Notes: a model not told the origin generated them from the sequence alone. A stretch of 64,000 bases of DNA from Atkinsonella hypoxylon (GCA_000729835.1 JFHB01000107.1:1-64000), one strand, 5' to 3'; shown: positions 22,037-34,877, counted from the first letter of the stretch. Translations and numbers: made by a program.

Positions 22037-22659
22037 AATAGAGGCTTTACTAGGGAATTATTCTAATTAAAGTGCGTTATATAATTAGAAGGTTTTTTAT
22101 AGAGATCCTAAAAGAAAGAAAGAAAAGCTGCTAAGTATTAAAGATAGAAGAGTACTTTAGCTTAAATATTACTAATATAAGAAAGAAGGAAATTATAGAG
22201 ATAAAAGCTCTATATTATAAGGGATTATTTAATTAAGAGAGAAAGAAAATTTCTATAGCTTTTTTAAGCTAAGAAGAGCTAGGCCTAGTTAAAGATAATT
22301 ACTATATTATAAATACTAGCTAGCCTATTTAACCTCTATTTTACCCTTAGCTAAGATAGCCTTAATATAGTAAAAAGGAAGTTTTTAGGTCCTTTAGATA
22401 TTATAATTATTTAATTATAGAGAAAAATTTCTCTTTTATCCTTATCTTAGTAGTTATCTTTATATTTACTATTATTAGCAATTAAGTTCTTAGCCTCTTC
22501 CTTTTAGCGTTAGAGGCTTATATAACTATAGAAGTAAAAGGTAAGAGCATTAAAAGCACAGCTAATATAGAGAATTATATATATTATACTCTTCTTGCTA
22601 AGCAAGATTAATTGTTCTCTTTACACCTGCCTTCTATATTAAGCTATCCTACTAGTTAT

Positions 22660-23340
22660 TTGCGTAAGTCTAGCATCCTACATCCCTTAAAGAAAAGCAC
22701 AAGCTCTGCGTCTAAAGCAGCCAACACTAGCCCTAGCTAATCTAGCGAATCTTCTGAAAAAGTTGTTTTGGAACCCGAGGTCACGATGGGATCAAATGCT
22801 CAAGAAGGCTCGCGCAAAAGTCTTTGCATTCAGGCAACGCTTGGCCGATCGAACGAATCGGAACCAAGAGGCATCGTTGCGAAAGGAGAAAGATCAATTG
22901 GTCCCAGGAGATCTAGTCCTTGTATATGATGTGCGAAGGGTTACAGATATGTCGACAAAGAAGAAGTTAGCAATGCGATGGAACAGTCCTTTCAAGGTGC
23001 ACAGCCAAGCGAAGGTCACTGGCGCCTACCGTTTGGAGACCCTAGATGGTATAGTGCTCGATAAGACTATTTCTGGGGATCACATCAAGAAGTTTAGGCC
23101 TGATCCAGACGACGACGAGGAGCTAGTGCCTATAACGGAGGATGAGGGCGCAGCCATTACCGACCTTGTGATAAAGGGAATGGCTAACTAGTACAGGAGC
23201 TAACTTAAAGAGGCTGCAGAGGAGATTCAGCCCTTAAGGCAATTACAACTAATTAATCTAAAGATAAATACGTTATATAAGCAGAAAGCTAATAAGATTC
23301 TGGTAAGAGACAATATTCCCTTAGATAGATCTACGCTTAA
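22660..23340 (+). other. RIP-spared island spanning two D2 junctions
   Basis: GC-rich sequence appears gradually from about 22660, is strongest at 22750-23200 and fades by about 23340. It covers both internal joins (about 22800-22806 and 23095-23105). The same bases in D1 are fully AT-converted (for example CCCGAGGTCACGATGGGATC against CCTAAGGTTATAATAGAATT). Confidence 0.8.
22763..23191 (+). pseudogene. Chimeric 142-codon frame: integrase C-terminus of family D between two foreign pieces
   Basis: The frame opens with a non-ATG TTG. Roughly the first 13 residues are gag sequence read out of frame. Residues about 14-113 are the C-terminal part of a Ty3/gypsy integrase, with VFAFRQRLADRTN, the basic/hydrophobic module PGDLVLVYDVRR and the GPY/F-like RWNSPFKV...GAYRLETLDG. 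About the last 29 residues (PDDDEELVPITEDEG onwards) belong to the linker before RT. It is not an independent gene. Codon use and GC content are normal for an unmutated element, unlike everything around it. Confidence 0.8.
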
Positions 23341-23870
23341 TAGAGACCCTAAGTAGAAATAGAAGAAGTAGAAAGAGGTAAAAGTATACTTAAATAAATC
23401 GGGAAAATACGCTAAATATATTATAGGAAGATTTAGCGAAAAGCCCTAAGGATTCTAAATAATAAAGAAGCGTTTAGATTAAATAGTTAGATAAGTGCAA
23501 GAACATTTAACAGCAGAAGAAGTTAATGTTTTTAAGGAAATTCTCTGCAACTAAGAGGCAGCACTAGCGTAGGACTTATTAGAGTATAGAAAGATTAATT
23601 CCCTAGTTGCACTGCCTTAAGTTATCTGTACTATTGCTTATAGAGCTTAGAAAGCAAAGTTAATACTAATACCTATTAGCCTATAAGGGAGACTAGTTAA
23701 TTTGTTAAAAAAGAAGCTTTAGCATAGGTTATTAGAAGAGAGCTATAGATCTTACAGGAACCCTTACTTTTTGGTGATGAAGAAGGATAGAGGGATACGA
23801 CTGGTGCTGTCTGCAACGGCCTACAACAAGATTACAATACGGGATGCCTATATCCCAGAAGGAGCGGAAG
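23195..23870 (+). pseudogene. D2 linker and start of reverse transcriptase
   Basis: It aligns with D1 at about 14780-14040 (reverse). The frame holds several RIP-type stops and a readable stretch VQEHLTAEEVNVFKEIL, followed by the RT entry motif at about 23762-23855 (PYFLVMKKDRGIRLVLSATA, then YNKITIRDAYIP). It stops before the RT palm because the third junction joins it to gag. Confidence 0.75.
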
Positions 23871-24403
23871 CCGCACAAGGCAGCATTACTGCTATTACTG
23901 TAGTGAGGAAGGTCATTATGTGGATCGATGCCGGTTTCACCAGCATAACAATAAGATTGGCTTTACAAAGTATAATTAGAGAGCAAGTATCTTAACAGTA
24001 GAATTAAATGATCTAGTACTACCTATTCTTATATAAAGCTTCCTTAGTATAGAAAGTTGTCTTTATAGGCTTACGGTGTTCTAGGTTAATTGCTTTAACT
24101 ACTATATTGTAAGATAGTATTATCCTTAAGTTAAGGAGTTTAGTAAGAAAACGTTAAACTATTAAAAGCTTAGTAAAAAAGAGAGAAAGATATTAGATTA
24201 AATCTTTAATAAGATTAATATTTCTAATTATTACCTAATATATATTCTACTAGAAGCTATCCTTAAGAGGGACTCTACTAATAGTACTATAGTAACTTTA
24301 ACGTTTAAGATAAAGGAATATAGACCTAAAAGGACTCTCTATATACTAATTAAGGAGAGAATTACAGCCTAGCCCTTTAGAGTCTATACTGTAGGGATAT
24401 AAC
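23866..24403 (+). pseudogene. D2 gag piece with intact CCHC zinc knuckle
   Basis: At 23890-23931 the frame reads CYYCSEEGHYVDRC, a perfect C-x2-C-x4-H-x4-C nucleic-acid-binding knuckle of retrotransposon Gag. It lies directly after the RT piece and in a different reading frame from it; a 74-codon open frame at 23771-23995 runs through both and is an artefact of that join. Bases 23765-23960 are spared by RIP. The last five bases (ATAAC) are the likely target duplication of C2. Confidence 0.78.
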
Positions 24404-24726
24404 TGTAATGGACTAACCTAGTGGCTGCTGCTAACTAGCGTCTATAATAAGAACTATAATTATAGGGAGGAAGGGAGGAAGAGAGAAGGAACCGGAAGCC
24501 TCTCTATGCCCCTGTACTATATATCTAGGGGTAGGTCTATCCCCTTAGGAGCCCCTTTTAGCATATACTCTATAGCTAAGGTCCTCTCTCTAGAGCCTAG
24601 TAAAGCCTAGCTAACCCCTAAACAAATGCAGCTTGCTTCTATCCCTTTACCTATATAGACCTCTATCCCTTTTCTGCTGTTCTCTCTTTACTAAAAAACC
24701 TAAGCTTAAGGCTTAAGTCTATAATA
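24404..24726 (-). repeat. 3' LTR of C2 (323 bp)
   Basis: It begins TGTAATGGACT (outer edge, little mutated) and ends AGTCTATAATA (inner edge, converted). It is the reverse complement of the C1 LTRs. Confidence 0.86.
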
Positions 24727-24742
24727 TACCCTCCTTCTTCCT
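24727..24742 (-). promoter_or_regulatory. Polypurine tract of C2
   Basis: On the reverse strand the bases before the LTR read AAAGGAAGAAGGAGGGTA, matching the position of the C1 tract. Confidence 0.7.
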
Positions 24743-26118
24743 TTAGGCTCTATAACAATCCCTTTTATTGTCTATAGTAAGTACTGTAAATAGTAGCTAA
24801 CACTCTATTTACTCCCCCTTTATATTTCCTCTGTTATTTACTTATAAAAAAAATAAAGGTATAACGTCTACACTTAGGCGCTTTACTCTAGCTGCCTTAT
24901 TGCTGCACTAATGCACTAGTTGTTATTAGTATAGCGTTATAGAGCTAATATATAAATAAACGTCTACCCTACCCCCCTTCTCTCTAATTACTTATAATAC
25001 CTTAGTAACAGCCGTTAATTGCTCTACTAACTAACCTATTAGTTACGTTATAATAGGTTAATTACGCCCCTCTTTACTTAATTATACCCTTCTAGGGTCT
25101 ATTAACTCTCTACCCCCCTCTGCCTTATAATTCTCTATATACAGCTATTAATTATCTACCTATTATATAGGCGCTAGCTGTAATGCTAGTGTTGCTAGCG
25201 TATAAACTGCTTATATCCCTAAGTCTCCTTACATTTAAAGTAATTATTATATAATAATCTCTCTTATTAACTAAGAGGCACTCTCTCTCTCTTATTCTTA
25301 TTGTTATTATAAACAGTTATTAGTTGTGTATAACCTATCTGTATATAAGGGGCGTTATTAAGGGTGTAGAGCGTAAACAGTTATTATTAGTGTTATTCTC
25401 TTAATGTATAATAAACTAACAGCTAGTAGAGCGTAAATAGTTATTATTATTATTATCCCTTTTATATATAATAAACTAGCAGCTAGCTTTTAGCTGTTTT
25501 TAATATAAAAATAAATAATTCCTTTTCTCTTTTCTTTACCTTTTCCTTCCTTCTTTATATTATATTTTACCTCTATATTATAAACAAACAATTCTATTAT
25601 TACTTCCTAAAATTCCTCCTTACACTATATAGCTACTGCTACTTCTCTTAACGTAAAAGAACTCCCTTTTATTGCCTCTAAATAGAATTTATTTAACTGT
25701 AAGTAGCTAGCTAATTAAAATCGCAAAATATTGTTCTATTAGCCTAAAGTACGCTGCCCCTTTATCTATATATAGCTTATCCCTTTACTAACCTAGAATA
25801 TATCTAGAACTTTAATAGCTATATTGCTAGTGCTAGTGCCCCTACTGCCCCTACTTCTACAGCACTAATAGTTCTTTATTGCTGCTATATCTATAGTTTC
25901 TTTATATAAGGGGACTTAGACAATTTAGAGCTGTTTAACAGCAATATCCTTAAAGACATTTATATACTATATTATAACAACCTTTGCAAGAAAGGCTTAT
26001 ATAACTGTTGTTCTAGCTAAGGGAGGGGATACTAACTATATATATAGAGGTATAGAGGCTGTATCTAGAATCTAAGCCTCTTTACTAAGCATTCTTACCT
26101 ATAGCGTTACTTTACTAG
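24743..26118 (-). mobile_element. C2 3' region left of the A1 array
   Basis: It aligns with C1 at about 19795-21160 in reverse. It is mostly without a usable frame; the part nearest 26118 may hold the end of the second open frame. The last five bases ACTAG are the target duplication of A1. Confidence 0.75.
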
Positions 26119-26811
26119 TGTTAAAAATAAGCTACCCTGTATAGCCTATTTTTATGCCTACTAGTTGCTCTATCACGTGACCCTCATTAAGTCTTGTTAC
26201 GTTGATTTTTAGTAGAGATATCGCTGTTACTAGATGCAAAACATCTAGAATCGACTAAGGCAAAGTTGCCTAACCTATAGTTAACTTTAACAGCGATTTT
26301 CTCCACAACTAGCAATAGTAGAAATTCAAGAAGTATACTATTTAAAAGCTAAGAATTAGGGCTATTTAATAGTATAATTGTTGGATAGAGTTGCTTATAA
26401 GGGTTACTTATTATTAGTGGAATTTATTAAATTGTGCACGTAGGCGTCTCGTTTGTATAGCTGTAAGTTGATTTTTTTGTTTTTATATAGTAAATCTTTT
26501 TGCGGAAATTATAAAGTAGCCTATAAGCCCCTTCTAGCAACTACAGCCTGCTAATATAGTTAGTAGGTCTATAAGGGACTAGAAAGATTTAAGATTCTAC
26601 CCTTACTGTTCGTTACAGCGCTCTTAATATAAAGATACTACTATTACAGTTATCTATTGCCTCTACGTAATCTATACTATACACTACAGCTTAATTTAGG
26701 CCGCTGCTGCTTCTACTACATAATAATTGCTAGGAGCAATTACAGGTGCTAAATCTAAGAGACCACTACCCTCTTAGATATCTAGTTCTGTAATCCCTAT
26801 TATTTTTAATA
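26119..26811 (+). repeat. First LTR of the A1 array (693 bp)
   Basis: Runs from TGTTAAAAATAA to TTATTTTTAATA. The outer 100 bp keeps CACGTGACCCT and CTGTATAGCC; the inner end is more converted than in the third LTR. Confidence 0.9.
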
Positions 26812-26831
26812 GGTTATAAGCCTAGAAGACC
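26812..26831 (+). promoter_or_regulatory. Primer binding site of A1 first body
   Basis: GGTTATAAGCCTAGAAGACC directly follows the LTR. Allowing for RIP, its complement ends CCGGGCTYATAACC, which is the anticodon stem-loop of initiator tRNA-Met (loop CUCAUAA). This is the half-tRNA priming known from Drosophila copia and yeast Ty5. The least mutated copy is in A2 (54239-54258). Confidence 0.65.
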
Positions 26832-27750
26832 TATCTATAAGCTGTTAGCTCGCTGAAATCTACTATTGTGTACTATATTACCTACTAGAAGCTATATTAA
26901 GACCTGCGCTAGCAGCTATTGCTGTTATTAGTAGTTTGCTGGAAGCTATTAATATCTGCTGCATATACATCGCTAGCTACTATACTAGTGTTTTTATTCT
27001 GCCCACCCTATACCTTCTGCACTAGTTCTATACACCCTGTGTATATACACTTTTGAAGCTATTCTTAATAGCTAGGTTCTATTGTTGCGCAACATTAAAA
27101 TATATACATCTGTACACATTACATTTGCACTGCAAATTGTTTTATTAGGCACTGCTTAATTAATTATTTCTATTAAAAAATAAGCTTAGCGCTGCACTGC
27201 ATCGCTTGTTGTTGTGCTGTTATCTTGTATATTGTGCACCCTATACACCTCTGTTAGTAGCTATACTACAATTTGTAGTGTACGCCTAATAGCTCTTATT
27301 GCAGATATTCCTGTGTTTTTAGTTGTAGAATTAATTTGTGTAGTAATCCTACTGGTTAGGATTTTAAAGTAGGAATTAGCTGGATATCCCTAAATTAGCT
27401 GTACCTAGGTCTTCACTAATTTATTAGAACCTAATTAGAGAAGAATCTCCTGAATTTTTTAGCTAAAAATAGCTAGAACCTATATTTTATGCCCCTTACA
27501 ACCGCTTGTTAATCTAGTCTGCTATATAAATTGTATGTATATATAGATCGCAATATAACGTAGCCTTTAGAGCCTGTTATACCTGTTACAAAAGAAATTA
27601 GAGAAAAATCTCAGTATAATTTCTAAAAATATAGAGCACTTCTAGCCTATATTTAGTAAGAATTATTACTGTTATTTACTACTATTTCCACTGTAATTAG
27701 GCTATAATTAGCTATAAAGTGCATTAAATTAGCTATTAAAATCCTTAAAA
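26832..27750 (+). other. Leader of A1 first body, non-coding
   Basis: About 0.9 kb lies between the primer binding site and the gag start; no frame is supported. The same leader is seen in A1 second body, A2 and A3 and is long for a copia element. It may hold packaging or translation signals. Confidence 0.6.
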
Positions 27751-30700
27751 ATAGCACCAAAAGGAACAAGTAAGGGAAAGAGCATAAGCCCTAAACGGGG
27801 TAGTAGTTCTAGTACACTAGCTACAGCTGCTACTAGCTTTCCTAGTCTAGTAAGGTCCCTCCCTTAGCTAGTAGATTCCTCTTCTAATAAAGAAGATTAT
27901 ATAGCTAAGAAGGCTCTAAAAGAAGCTAGATTAGCTTCTAAAAGAGTAGTGTAAGTCTATAATGTTTAAGCTAATCTAAAAGCTTAAATAGATAAGCAAT
28001 AAGAAACCCTAAATAGATTTATTAGGTATAGTAAAGCAAAATAAAGCTAAAATAAAGGTAATATAGCTAATTTACTAAGTAAATTAAATACTATAATTAT
28101 ATCTATAGGTAATCTCTCTATAGGGTCTCCCTCTAAGGTAGTAGATCCTATTACTTCTAAAAGAGCTTCTAAAGTCTCTTTTAAAGCCCCTAAACCTTCT
28201 AGTTCTAATAGTACTACTTTTCTGCCTACTTTTAATAAAGGCACTATAAAAGAGCTAAATAAGAAGGTCCACTTAATTCTAGAGGCTGCTAAGCTAAAAG
28301 GCCCTAAAAATTTTGAACAGTAGAAGCAAGCTTTAACTATTTAATTTAGGGCTCTAGGATTCCCTTAATTTATTAATAATCCTAGTATAGCTAGTACTTT
28401 AGTAGATTTAGAATAAGCTATTATCCTTATAATTATAAGAGATAGTTGCTAATCTAGACCTTAAGCTGCTATAAGCTAGCATAAGTCCCCTATAGATGCC
28501 TATAACGTTCTAGTTAGGCAATATTCGTAGAGTGCTGAAATACAACGTAGTACGCTATATGCTAGTTATTACAACTTATTGTTTTTGAACTATAAGGGAT
28601 CTTTAAAGGCCTTTAATGCTGAATTTAATAATTTACTAGCTAGATTACAGCTCTATAGTGTAGCTATTAATCTAATTAACTAGGTAAATCATTATATTGA
28701 TGCTTTAAAGAAGACCTTCCCTAGCTAGGCTAAAAGGCAGCAATATTCTATTAGAGCTGCTAGAGCACAAGGTCTATCTGTAAAAATGCTAAATTTACAG
28801 TTTCTTATAGCTGATTTATTAGAAGAATAAAGAGATAAAAGCTTCTCTATATCTAAAGCTCTTAGTTATAAAGCTTCTAACTCTAATAGTTCTAATAATA
28901 ATAAGGCTAATTAAGGAAAGAATCCTCCTAATTAGAAGAAGAATTCTAACGATTCTAATTCTAACGATTCTAATGCCTCTAAAGATAAAGATATAGATAA
29001 AGCCTCTAAGAATAAGAAGAAGTAAAAGGGCCGAAGAAGAAGTAATAAAAACTCTAGGAATAAGGATAGAGAAGCTGCTTTTGCTATAGGTTGTTATAAC
29101 CTATCTACTAGCAACTAGGATACTATAGATTCCAATAGTAAATCTAGCAGTTCTAGTAGTAATAATTCTTACGATTTAGATACAGAATCCACTACTAGTA
29201 ATACTAGTACTACTAGTAATAATACCCCTTCTTTTAACTATTTTAATAGAATAATTAAAAACTCCTTACTATACAATATAGGTTCTACCTATTATATAGT
29301 TAACAATAAGGTATTTTTTAGGACTTTTAAGCCTATAAAAAAGGGTAAAACCGCGCCTATTGCTACTAAAGGAGGTCCTATTTATCCTAAAGGATAGGGA
29401 ACTGCTGTATTCTAGGTACTAGTTAGTATAAACCCAGCTAAATACAGGCCTTTAGCTCTAAAGGATGCTCTATATTGCCTAGGTTTAGATACTAACCTAA
29501 TTAGTAGTCTAAAGCACTATTTAATAGGGGGCACTCTCCTTAGAAATTAGCTATTTCTAGCTAATAGAAGCTGCTGTAGGCTTCTAAATCCTAAAAAGCA
29601 TAGTTTCTTCTTACAGCTTAAAGGGCAAGAGACCCCTAGAGTGTGTAAAAACCACGTAAATCTCTCTTATATAGGATTTACTAGCAATAGTTATAATAGC
29701 AGTTATAATGCTAGTTATTCTATAGAGGTTTAAATCCCTTAACAGCCTAGTTTTAATCTAGAGGAATATAGCTAAATTAAGGAATTATCTAACTTTAAAG
29801 AAGAAGCAGATAATACTAATAACGATGCTATAGAGCTATTAGCTCTAGTTCCTAAACGGGCTCCTAGTTAGATTCCTTCTAATAACAGGGATTTAGAAGG
29901 TCTAAATCCTAAGTTGCTAGATATTAGAGGAAGTGGCTGTCTAGATCCCTTAAACGAGGCCTGTAGTTCTTAAGAGATCTAGCAAGATAGAGAGCAACAG
30001 GAAGCTAGCTCTAATGATAATTCTAGTAGTAATTCTCCTACTACTGCTTCTTCTTTCTATAAGAAGCTCCTAGAATTAGCTGCTACTTAGCACGTTAGAT
30101 TAAGGCATATAGGACTCCCTTTACTAAAGAAGACTGCTTCTATTACTAAAGGTATTCCTAATTTTACAAAAATTAAGGAAAAGGATTTTAACTGCCTAGC
30201 TTGCAACTAAGCTAAAGCTGTTAGAAGACCTAGCAAGCATGCTATTCCTAACCCCCCTAGATATTTAGATATTATAGAGGGAGATACCGTTAAAATAGAG
30301 CCTATACTGCACAATAAGAGGCCTCTAGTTCTTTTTCTAATTAATAGAAAATTACAGTATAAGTGGTCTTTTAATCTAGCTAATAAAGAGGGTTTTACTC
30401 TTTATAGCTGTATTAGAAGCTTCTTTAAGGAATTAAAAAACCAGTATAACTGCTACCCTAAACACCTTCACTTTAATAGTGGTATAGAAATTAATACTAG
30501 GTTGCAAGCTTAGCTATCTTCTAAGGGTATTTGCTTTAGTACCTCTTGCCCCTATATTTATAAACAGAATAGGCTAATAGAGAGAGCTATAAGGGTACTT
30601 CTAAACCGTTTGCGTGCTACCCTACAGTAGTTACAATTACCTCTATATCTATAGTCTTACATCCTTCCTGCTATAGTAGATTTAGTTAATACTACTGCAA

Positions 30701-33087
30701 ATAGTACTAAACTACTAAGTCCTAAACAGCTATATCTAGCTAATTTAGAGCCTTCTAAGACCTATAAGCCTAATTTTTCTAAAATTAGAGCTATAGGCTC
30801 CTATTGTAAAGTTCTAATTCCTTTAGAACAACAATCTAGGTTGCAGAAGCTAGCTAAAAGAACTATTCCTAGTAGACTTTTAGCTACACTAGGTTCTAAT
30901 GTATATCTAATATATATCCTCTCTAAACAAGCTGTTATTAAGACTAGCTTCGTTAAAATTATAGAAGGAATAGGCCCTATTTCTTAGGGCATCCCTAAGG
31001 TTCCTATTAGTTCTATAGTGAATAATCCTTTAGAGGGAGAAATCGATAAATTAGTGGATAATTATACTCCTAAGTATCCTTATCCTAGTTATCTAGATGT
31101 GCTAAATTATCCACTAGAACCTATAGATTAAGCTCTTCTACTAAGCAACCCTATAGAAGCTATAGAGGCCCCTAAAGCCCCTATACCTATAGAAACACCT
31201 ATAGAAGCTACTATAGAAGCTGAAGCTAATGCTGATGCTATAGATTTAGATAGAGATATATTTTCCTTAATTAAGGATCTATGCTTTAAGGCAAAGACTA
31301 AAGCAGCTATTACTTCTAATAGTAAGGATGAACTTCCTAATACGTAGAAGCAAGCCCTAAAAAGCTCTGCTAAGCAGCATTAGATAGAAGCTACCTATAG
31401 CGAATTTAAGCAGCTATTAGCTGCTAGAACCTTTAAATTTATAGGGAAAGACTAAGTACCTAAGGGCCGAAGAGTTCTAAAGAATAGGCTTATCTATAGG
31501 CTAAAAAAGGATAAAGAAAATAATCCTATTAAATATAAGGCCTGCCTTATTGCTAAGGGATTTATGCAAATAGAAGGTTAAGACTATCTAGAGACCTTTG
31601 CTGCAACTAGTATTCCTTCTAGCTAGCGTATATTATTAGCTCTTGCAGCTTTTAATAACTAGGAAGTTAAGTAAATCGATTTTATAGGAGCGTTTTTAAA
31701 TAGCAAGCTAAAAGAAGCTATTTATATAGAAATCCTAGATAGATTCATTGAATTTGCAGAGCAAGCATTGCTATCAGTAGCTAAGCTACTAAAAAGCTGT
31801 AATTACAAGCCCTCTAAAGAGCAAGTAATTAAGCTAGAAAAATCCCTCTATAGTTTAAAGCAAAGTCCTAGAGAATAGCAGCAAATTCTAACAGAATTAC
31901 TTTAAAAGCATAGATTTAAACCTCTTATATTAGACCCAGTAGTCTTTTATAACCTAGCTACATCTATATATATTGCTACTTATGTAGATAACTGTCTTCT
32001 AATTGGTCTAAATCTAAGCTATATTAACAAGCTAAAGAAGCTATTATATAAAGCTTATCCAATAGAAGATAGAGAACTAGCAGAATTCTTTCTAGGCGTT
32101 TAAATCACCTGTAATAGGTCTAAAAGGTCTATTAAAATCTATTAATCTTAATATATCCTTAAAGCCCTAGAGAGATTCAAAATGCTAGATGCTAAGCTAG
32201 CTTCTATCCCTATATAGCTAGGGATTCTAAAGCAACTAGTTATAAAACTCCTCTTAAAATCCGATTATAAGCTTTATTAGAGCATAATAGGCACTATAAT
32301 GTACCTAATGTTGCTAACTAGGGCTAATATTGCTTTTTCCGTTTAGTAGCTATTAACCTTCCTAGCTAAGCCCTATATAGAGCACCTAAACGCCTCTAAG
32401 CACCTCCTAAGGTACTTAAGTAGTACTAGAAGCTTTGCTATTATTTATAAGCGTTCTAGTCTACACCCTATAGGGTCTTCTTCTAAAGCTTCTAATAGTT
32501 CTATTAGTTATAAAGAAGTACTTAAGACCCTCCTTAGTTATTACAATAGCGATTTTGCTGGTAATAAAACCTCTTCTAAATTAACCTATACTTATCTATA
32601 TAAGCTAGCTAGTGGACCTATTAGCTAGAAATTAAAGAAAGCTAGTACTATTGCTCTTTCTACTTTAGAAGCAGAATCTAATGCATTATCTAAAGCTATT
32701 AGGGAATTAGAGTGGCTCTACAGCCTTTTTAAGGAGATAAAGCTGCCTTTAACCTCTCCTATTCCTATTAGGTATAATAATTAAGGCGCTATAGTTACTG
32801 CTTACAACTTAATGTTATATAGTAGAACTAAGTACACCCTTTTGAAGTTTAACTACATTAGGGAAAAGATTTATAAAGGTATAGCTAAGGTTAGTTATAT
32901 TAATACAAATTAGATGCTAGCAGATAGCCTAACTAAGCCTCTTGCTATTTAAAAGTATTAACAATTTATTAAGTTACTAGAGCTTTCTAGTTAGCTTATA
33001 AAAGCAATAAAAATACTTAAAAAACTCAAAAAGCAACGAAAAACAGTTAAAAATTAAAAACAACAAAAAACAATTAACAATAACTAG
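27751..33087 (+). pseudogene. A1 first-body gag-pol (copia), RIP-inactivated
   Basis: The start is placed at 27751 because A3 keeps ATGGCACTAAAAGG there (here ATA). From there to the TAG at 33085 is 1,779 codons in one frame, so Gag and Pol were a single polyprotein. Order: Gag; a Ser/Asn-rich linker; protease near 29268-29310 (the copy in A3 reads YNTGSTCYIVNN); integrase with a HHCC finger (His at 30091 and 30106, Cys at 30193 and 30202); RT with YVDNCLLIG at 31981-32007 for the usual YVDD box; and RNase H to the end. Many Gln and Trp codons are stops. It encodes no working product. Confidence 0.85.
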
Positions 33088-33237
33088 TTATATTTAACTA
33101 TAACTACTCTGGAATTGCTGGAATTAGTTATATTATTTAGTTCTATTATTAGTACTGTATTTCGTTAGTTAATTCTAACTTAAATATCCTTTAAAGGAGC
33201 TAAGTTGCTTATAGAACTAGTTACTTCTTACATTTCT

Positions 33238-33245
33238 AGAGGGAG
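33238..33245 (+). promoter_or_regulatory. Polypurine tract, A1 first body
   Basis: AGAGGGAG ends exactly at the second LTR. The same tract is at 40368-40375 and, reversed, at 47834-47841. Confidence 0.75.
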
Positions 33246-33938
33246 TGTTAAAAATAAGCTACCCTATATAGCCTATTTTTATGCCTACTAGTTACTCTAT
33301 TACGTAACCCTTATTAAGTCTTGTTACGTTAATTTTTAGTAGAGATATCGCTGTTACTAGATGTAAAACATCTAGAATTAACTAAGGCAAAGTTGCCTAA
33401 CCTATAGTTAACTTTAACAGCGATTTTCTCTACAACTAGCAATAGTAGAAATTCAAGAAGTATACTATTTAAAAGCTAAGAATTAGGGCTATTTAATAGT
33501 ATAATTGTTAGATAGAGTTGCTTATAAGGGTTACTTATTATTAGTGGAATTTGTTAAATTATGTATATAAGCGTCTCGTTTATATAGCTATAAGTTAATT
33601 TTTTTGTTTTTATATAGTAAATCTTTTTGCGGAAATTATAAAGTAGCCTATAAGCCCCTTCTAGCGACTATAGCTCGCTAATATAGTTAGTAGGTCTATA
33701 AGGGACTAGAAAGATTTAAGATCTTACCTTTACTGTTCGTTACAGCGCTCTTAATATAAAGATACTACTATTACAGTTATCTATTGCCTCTACGTAATCT
33801 ATACTATACACTACAGCTTAATTTAGGCCGCTGCTGCTTCCACTACATAATAATTGCTAGGAGCAATTATAGGTGCTAAATCTAAGAGACTACTACCCTC
33901 TTAGATATCTAGTCCTATAATCCCTATTATTTTTAATA
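33246..33938 (+). repeat. Middle LTR of the A1 array (693 bp)
   Basis: It serves as 3' LTR of the first body and 5' LTR of the second. It is the most converted of the three at both edges (TACGTAACCC, CTATATAGCC, ATTATAGG), as expected for a copy with homologous sequence on both sides. Confidence 0.9.
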
Positions 33939-33958
33939 GGTTATAAGCCTAGAAGACC
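33939..33958 (+). promoter_or_regulatory. Primer binding site of A1 second body
   Basis: Identical to the first-body site and again immediately after an LTR. Its presence shows that the middle LTR is followed by a full 5' end, not by host DNA. Confidence 0.65.
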
Positions 33959-34877
33959 TATCTATAAGCTGTTAGCCCGCTAAAATCTACTATTGTATAC
34001 TATATTACCTACTAGAAGCTATATTAAGACCTACGCTAGCAGCTATTACTGTTATTAGTAGCTTACTAGAAGCTATTAATACCTACTGCACACACATCGC
34101 TAGCTACTATACTAGTGTTTTTATTCTGCCTACCCTATACCTCTTGCACTAGTTCTATACACCCTATGTATATACACTTTTAAAGCTATTCTTAATAGCT
34201 AGGTTCTATTATTATGCAATATTAAAATATATACATCTATATACATTACATTCGCACTGTAAATCGTTTTATTAGGCACTACCTAATTAATTATTTCTAT
34301 TAAGAAATAAGCTTAGCGCTGCACTGTATCGCTTGTTGTTGTGCTGTTATCTTGTATATTGTGCACTCTATACACCTCTATTAGTGGCTATACTACAATT
34401 TATAGTGCACGCCTAATAGCTCTTGTTGTAGATATTTCTGTGTTTTTAGTTACAGAATTAATTTATATAGTAATCCTACTGGTTAGGATTTTAAAGTAGG
34501 AATTAGCTAGATATCCCTAAATTAGCTATACCTAGGTCTCTACTGATTTATTAGAACCTAATTAGAGAAAAATCTCCTAAATTTTTTAGCTAAAAATAGC
34601 TAGAACCTATGTTTTATGCCCCTTACAACTGCTTATTAATCTAGTCTGCTATATAAATTGTATGTGCATATAGATTGCAATATAACGTAGCCTTTAGAGC
34701 CTATTATACCTGTTACAAAAGAAATTAGAGAAAAATCTTAGTATAATTTCTAAAAATATAGGGCACTTCTAGCCTATATTTAGTAAGAATTATTACTGTT
34801 ATTTACTACTATTTCCACTGTAATTAGGCTATAATTAGCTATAAAGTGCGTTAAATTAGCTATTAAAATCCTTAAAA
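33959..34877 (+). other. Leader of A1 second body, non-coding
   Basis: It matches the first-body leader, with scattered C/T and G/A differences only. No open frame is supported. Confidence 0.6.

Larger units (their letters stand above)
21550..24403 (+). mobile_element. D2: scrambled family D element, forward, cut off by C2
   Basis: After a complete LTR it carries pieces of family D in the wrong order: gag N-terminal region (22037-22806), integrase C-terminus (about 22800-23105), protease/RT linker and RT start (about 23095-23870), then the gag zinc knuckle and following gag (about 23866-24403). In D1 these pieces lie at about 18188-17440, 11950-11615, 14820-14040 and 16480-15930, so the order cannot come from deletion alone. 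Template switching during reverse transcription is the simplest source. The rest of D2 would lie beyond C2, but that side was lost in a later recombination. Confidence 0.8.

Noticed and set aside
22763..23191. Possible intact host gene because of normal GC content
   Set aside because: It is an integrase C-terminus joined out of frame to gag and RT-linker pieces of the same family. Normal composition reflects lack of RIP, not a host origin.
23771..23995. 74-codon open frame as a small protein
   Set aside because: The first part is the RT entry motif and the second part is the gag zinc knuckle read in a wrong frame; it arose from the junction.
28047..28244. Antisense open frame MPLLKVGRKV..., also at 35174-35371, 52826-53014 and 62867-63121
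   Set aside because: It lies antisense to family A gag at the same place in all four copies. RIP removes CAA/CAG/TGG on the coding strand without making stops on the other, and the gag sequence is Ser/Leu-rich, so an open antisense frame is expected. Its indels follow gag codons.
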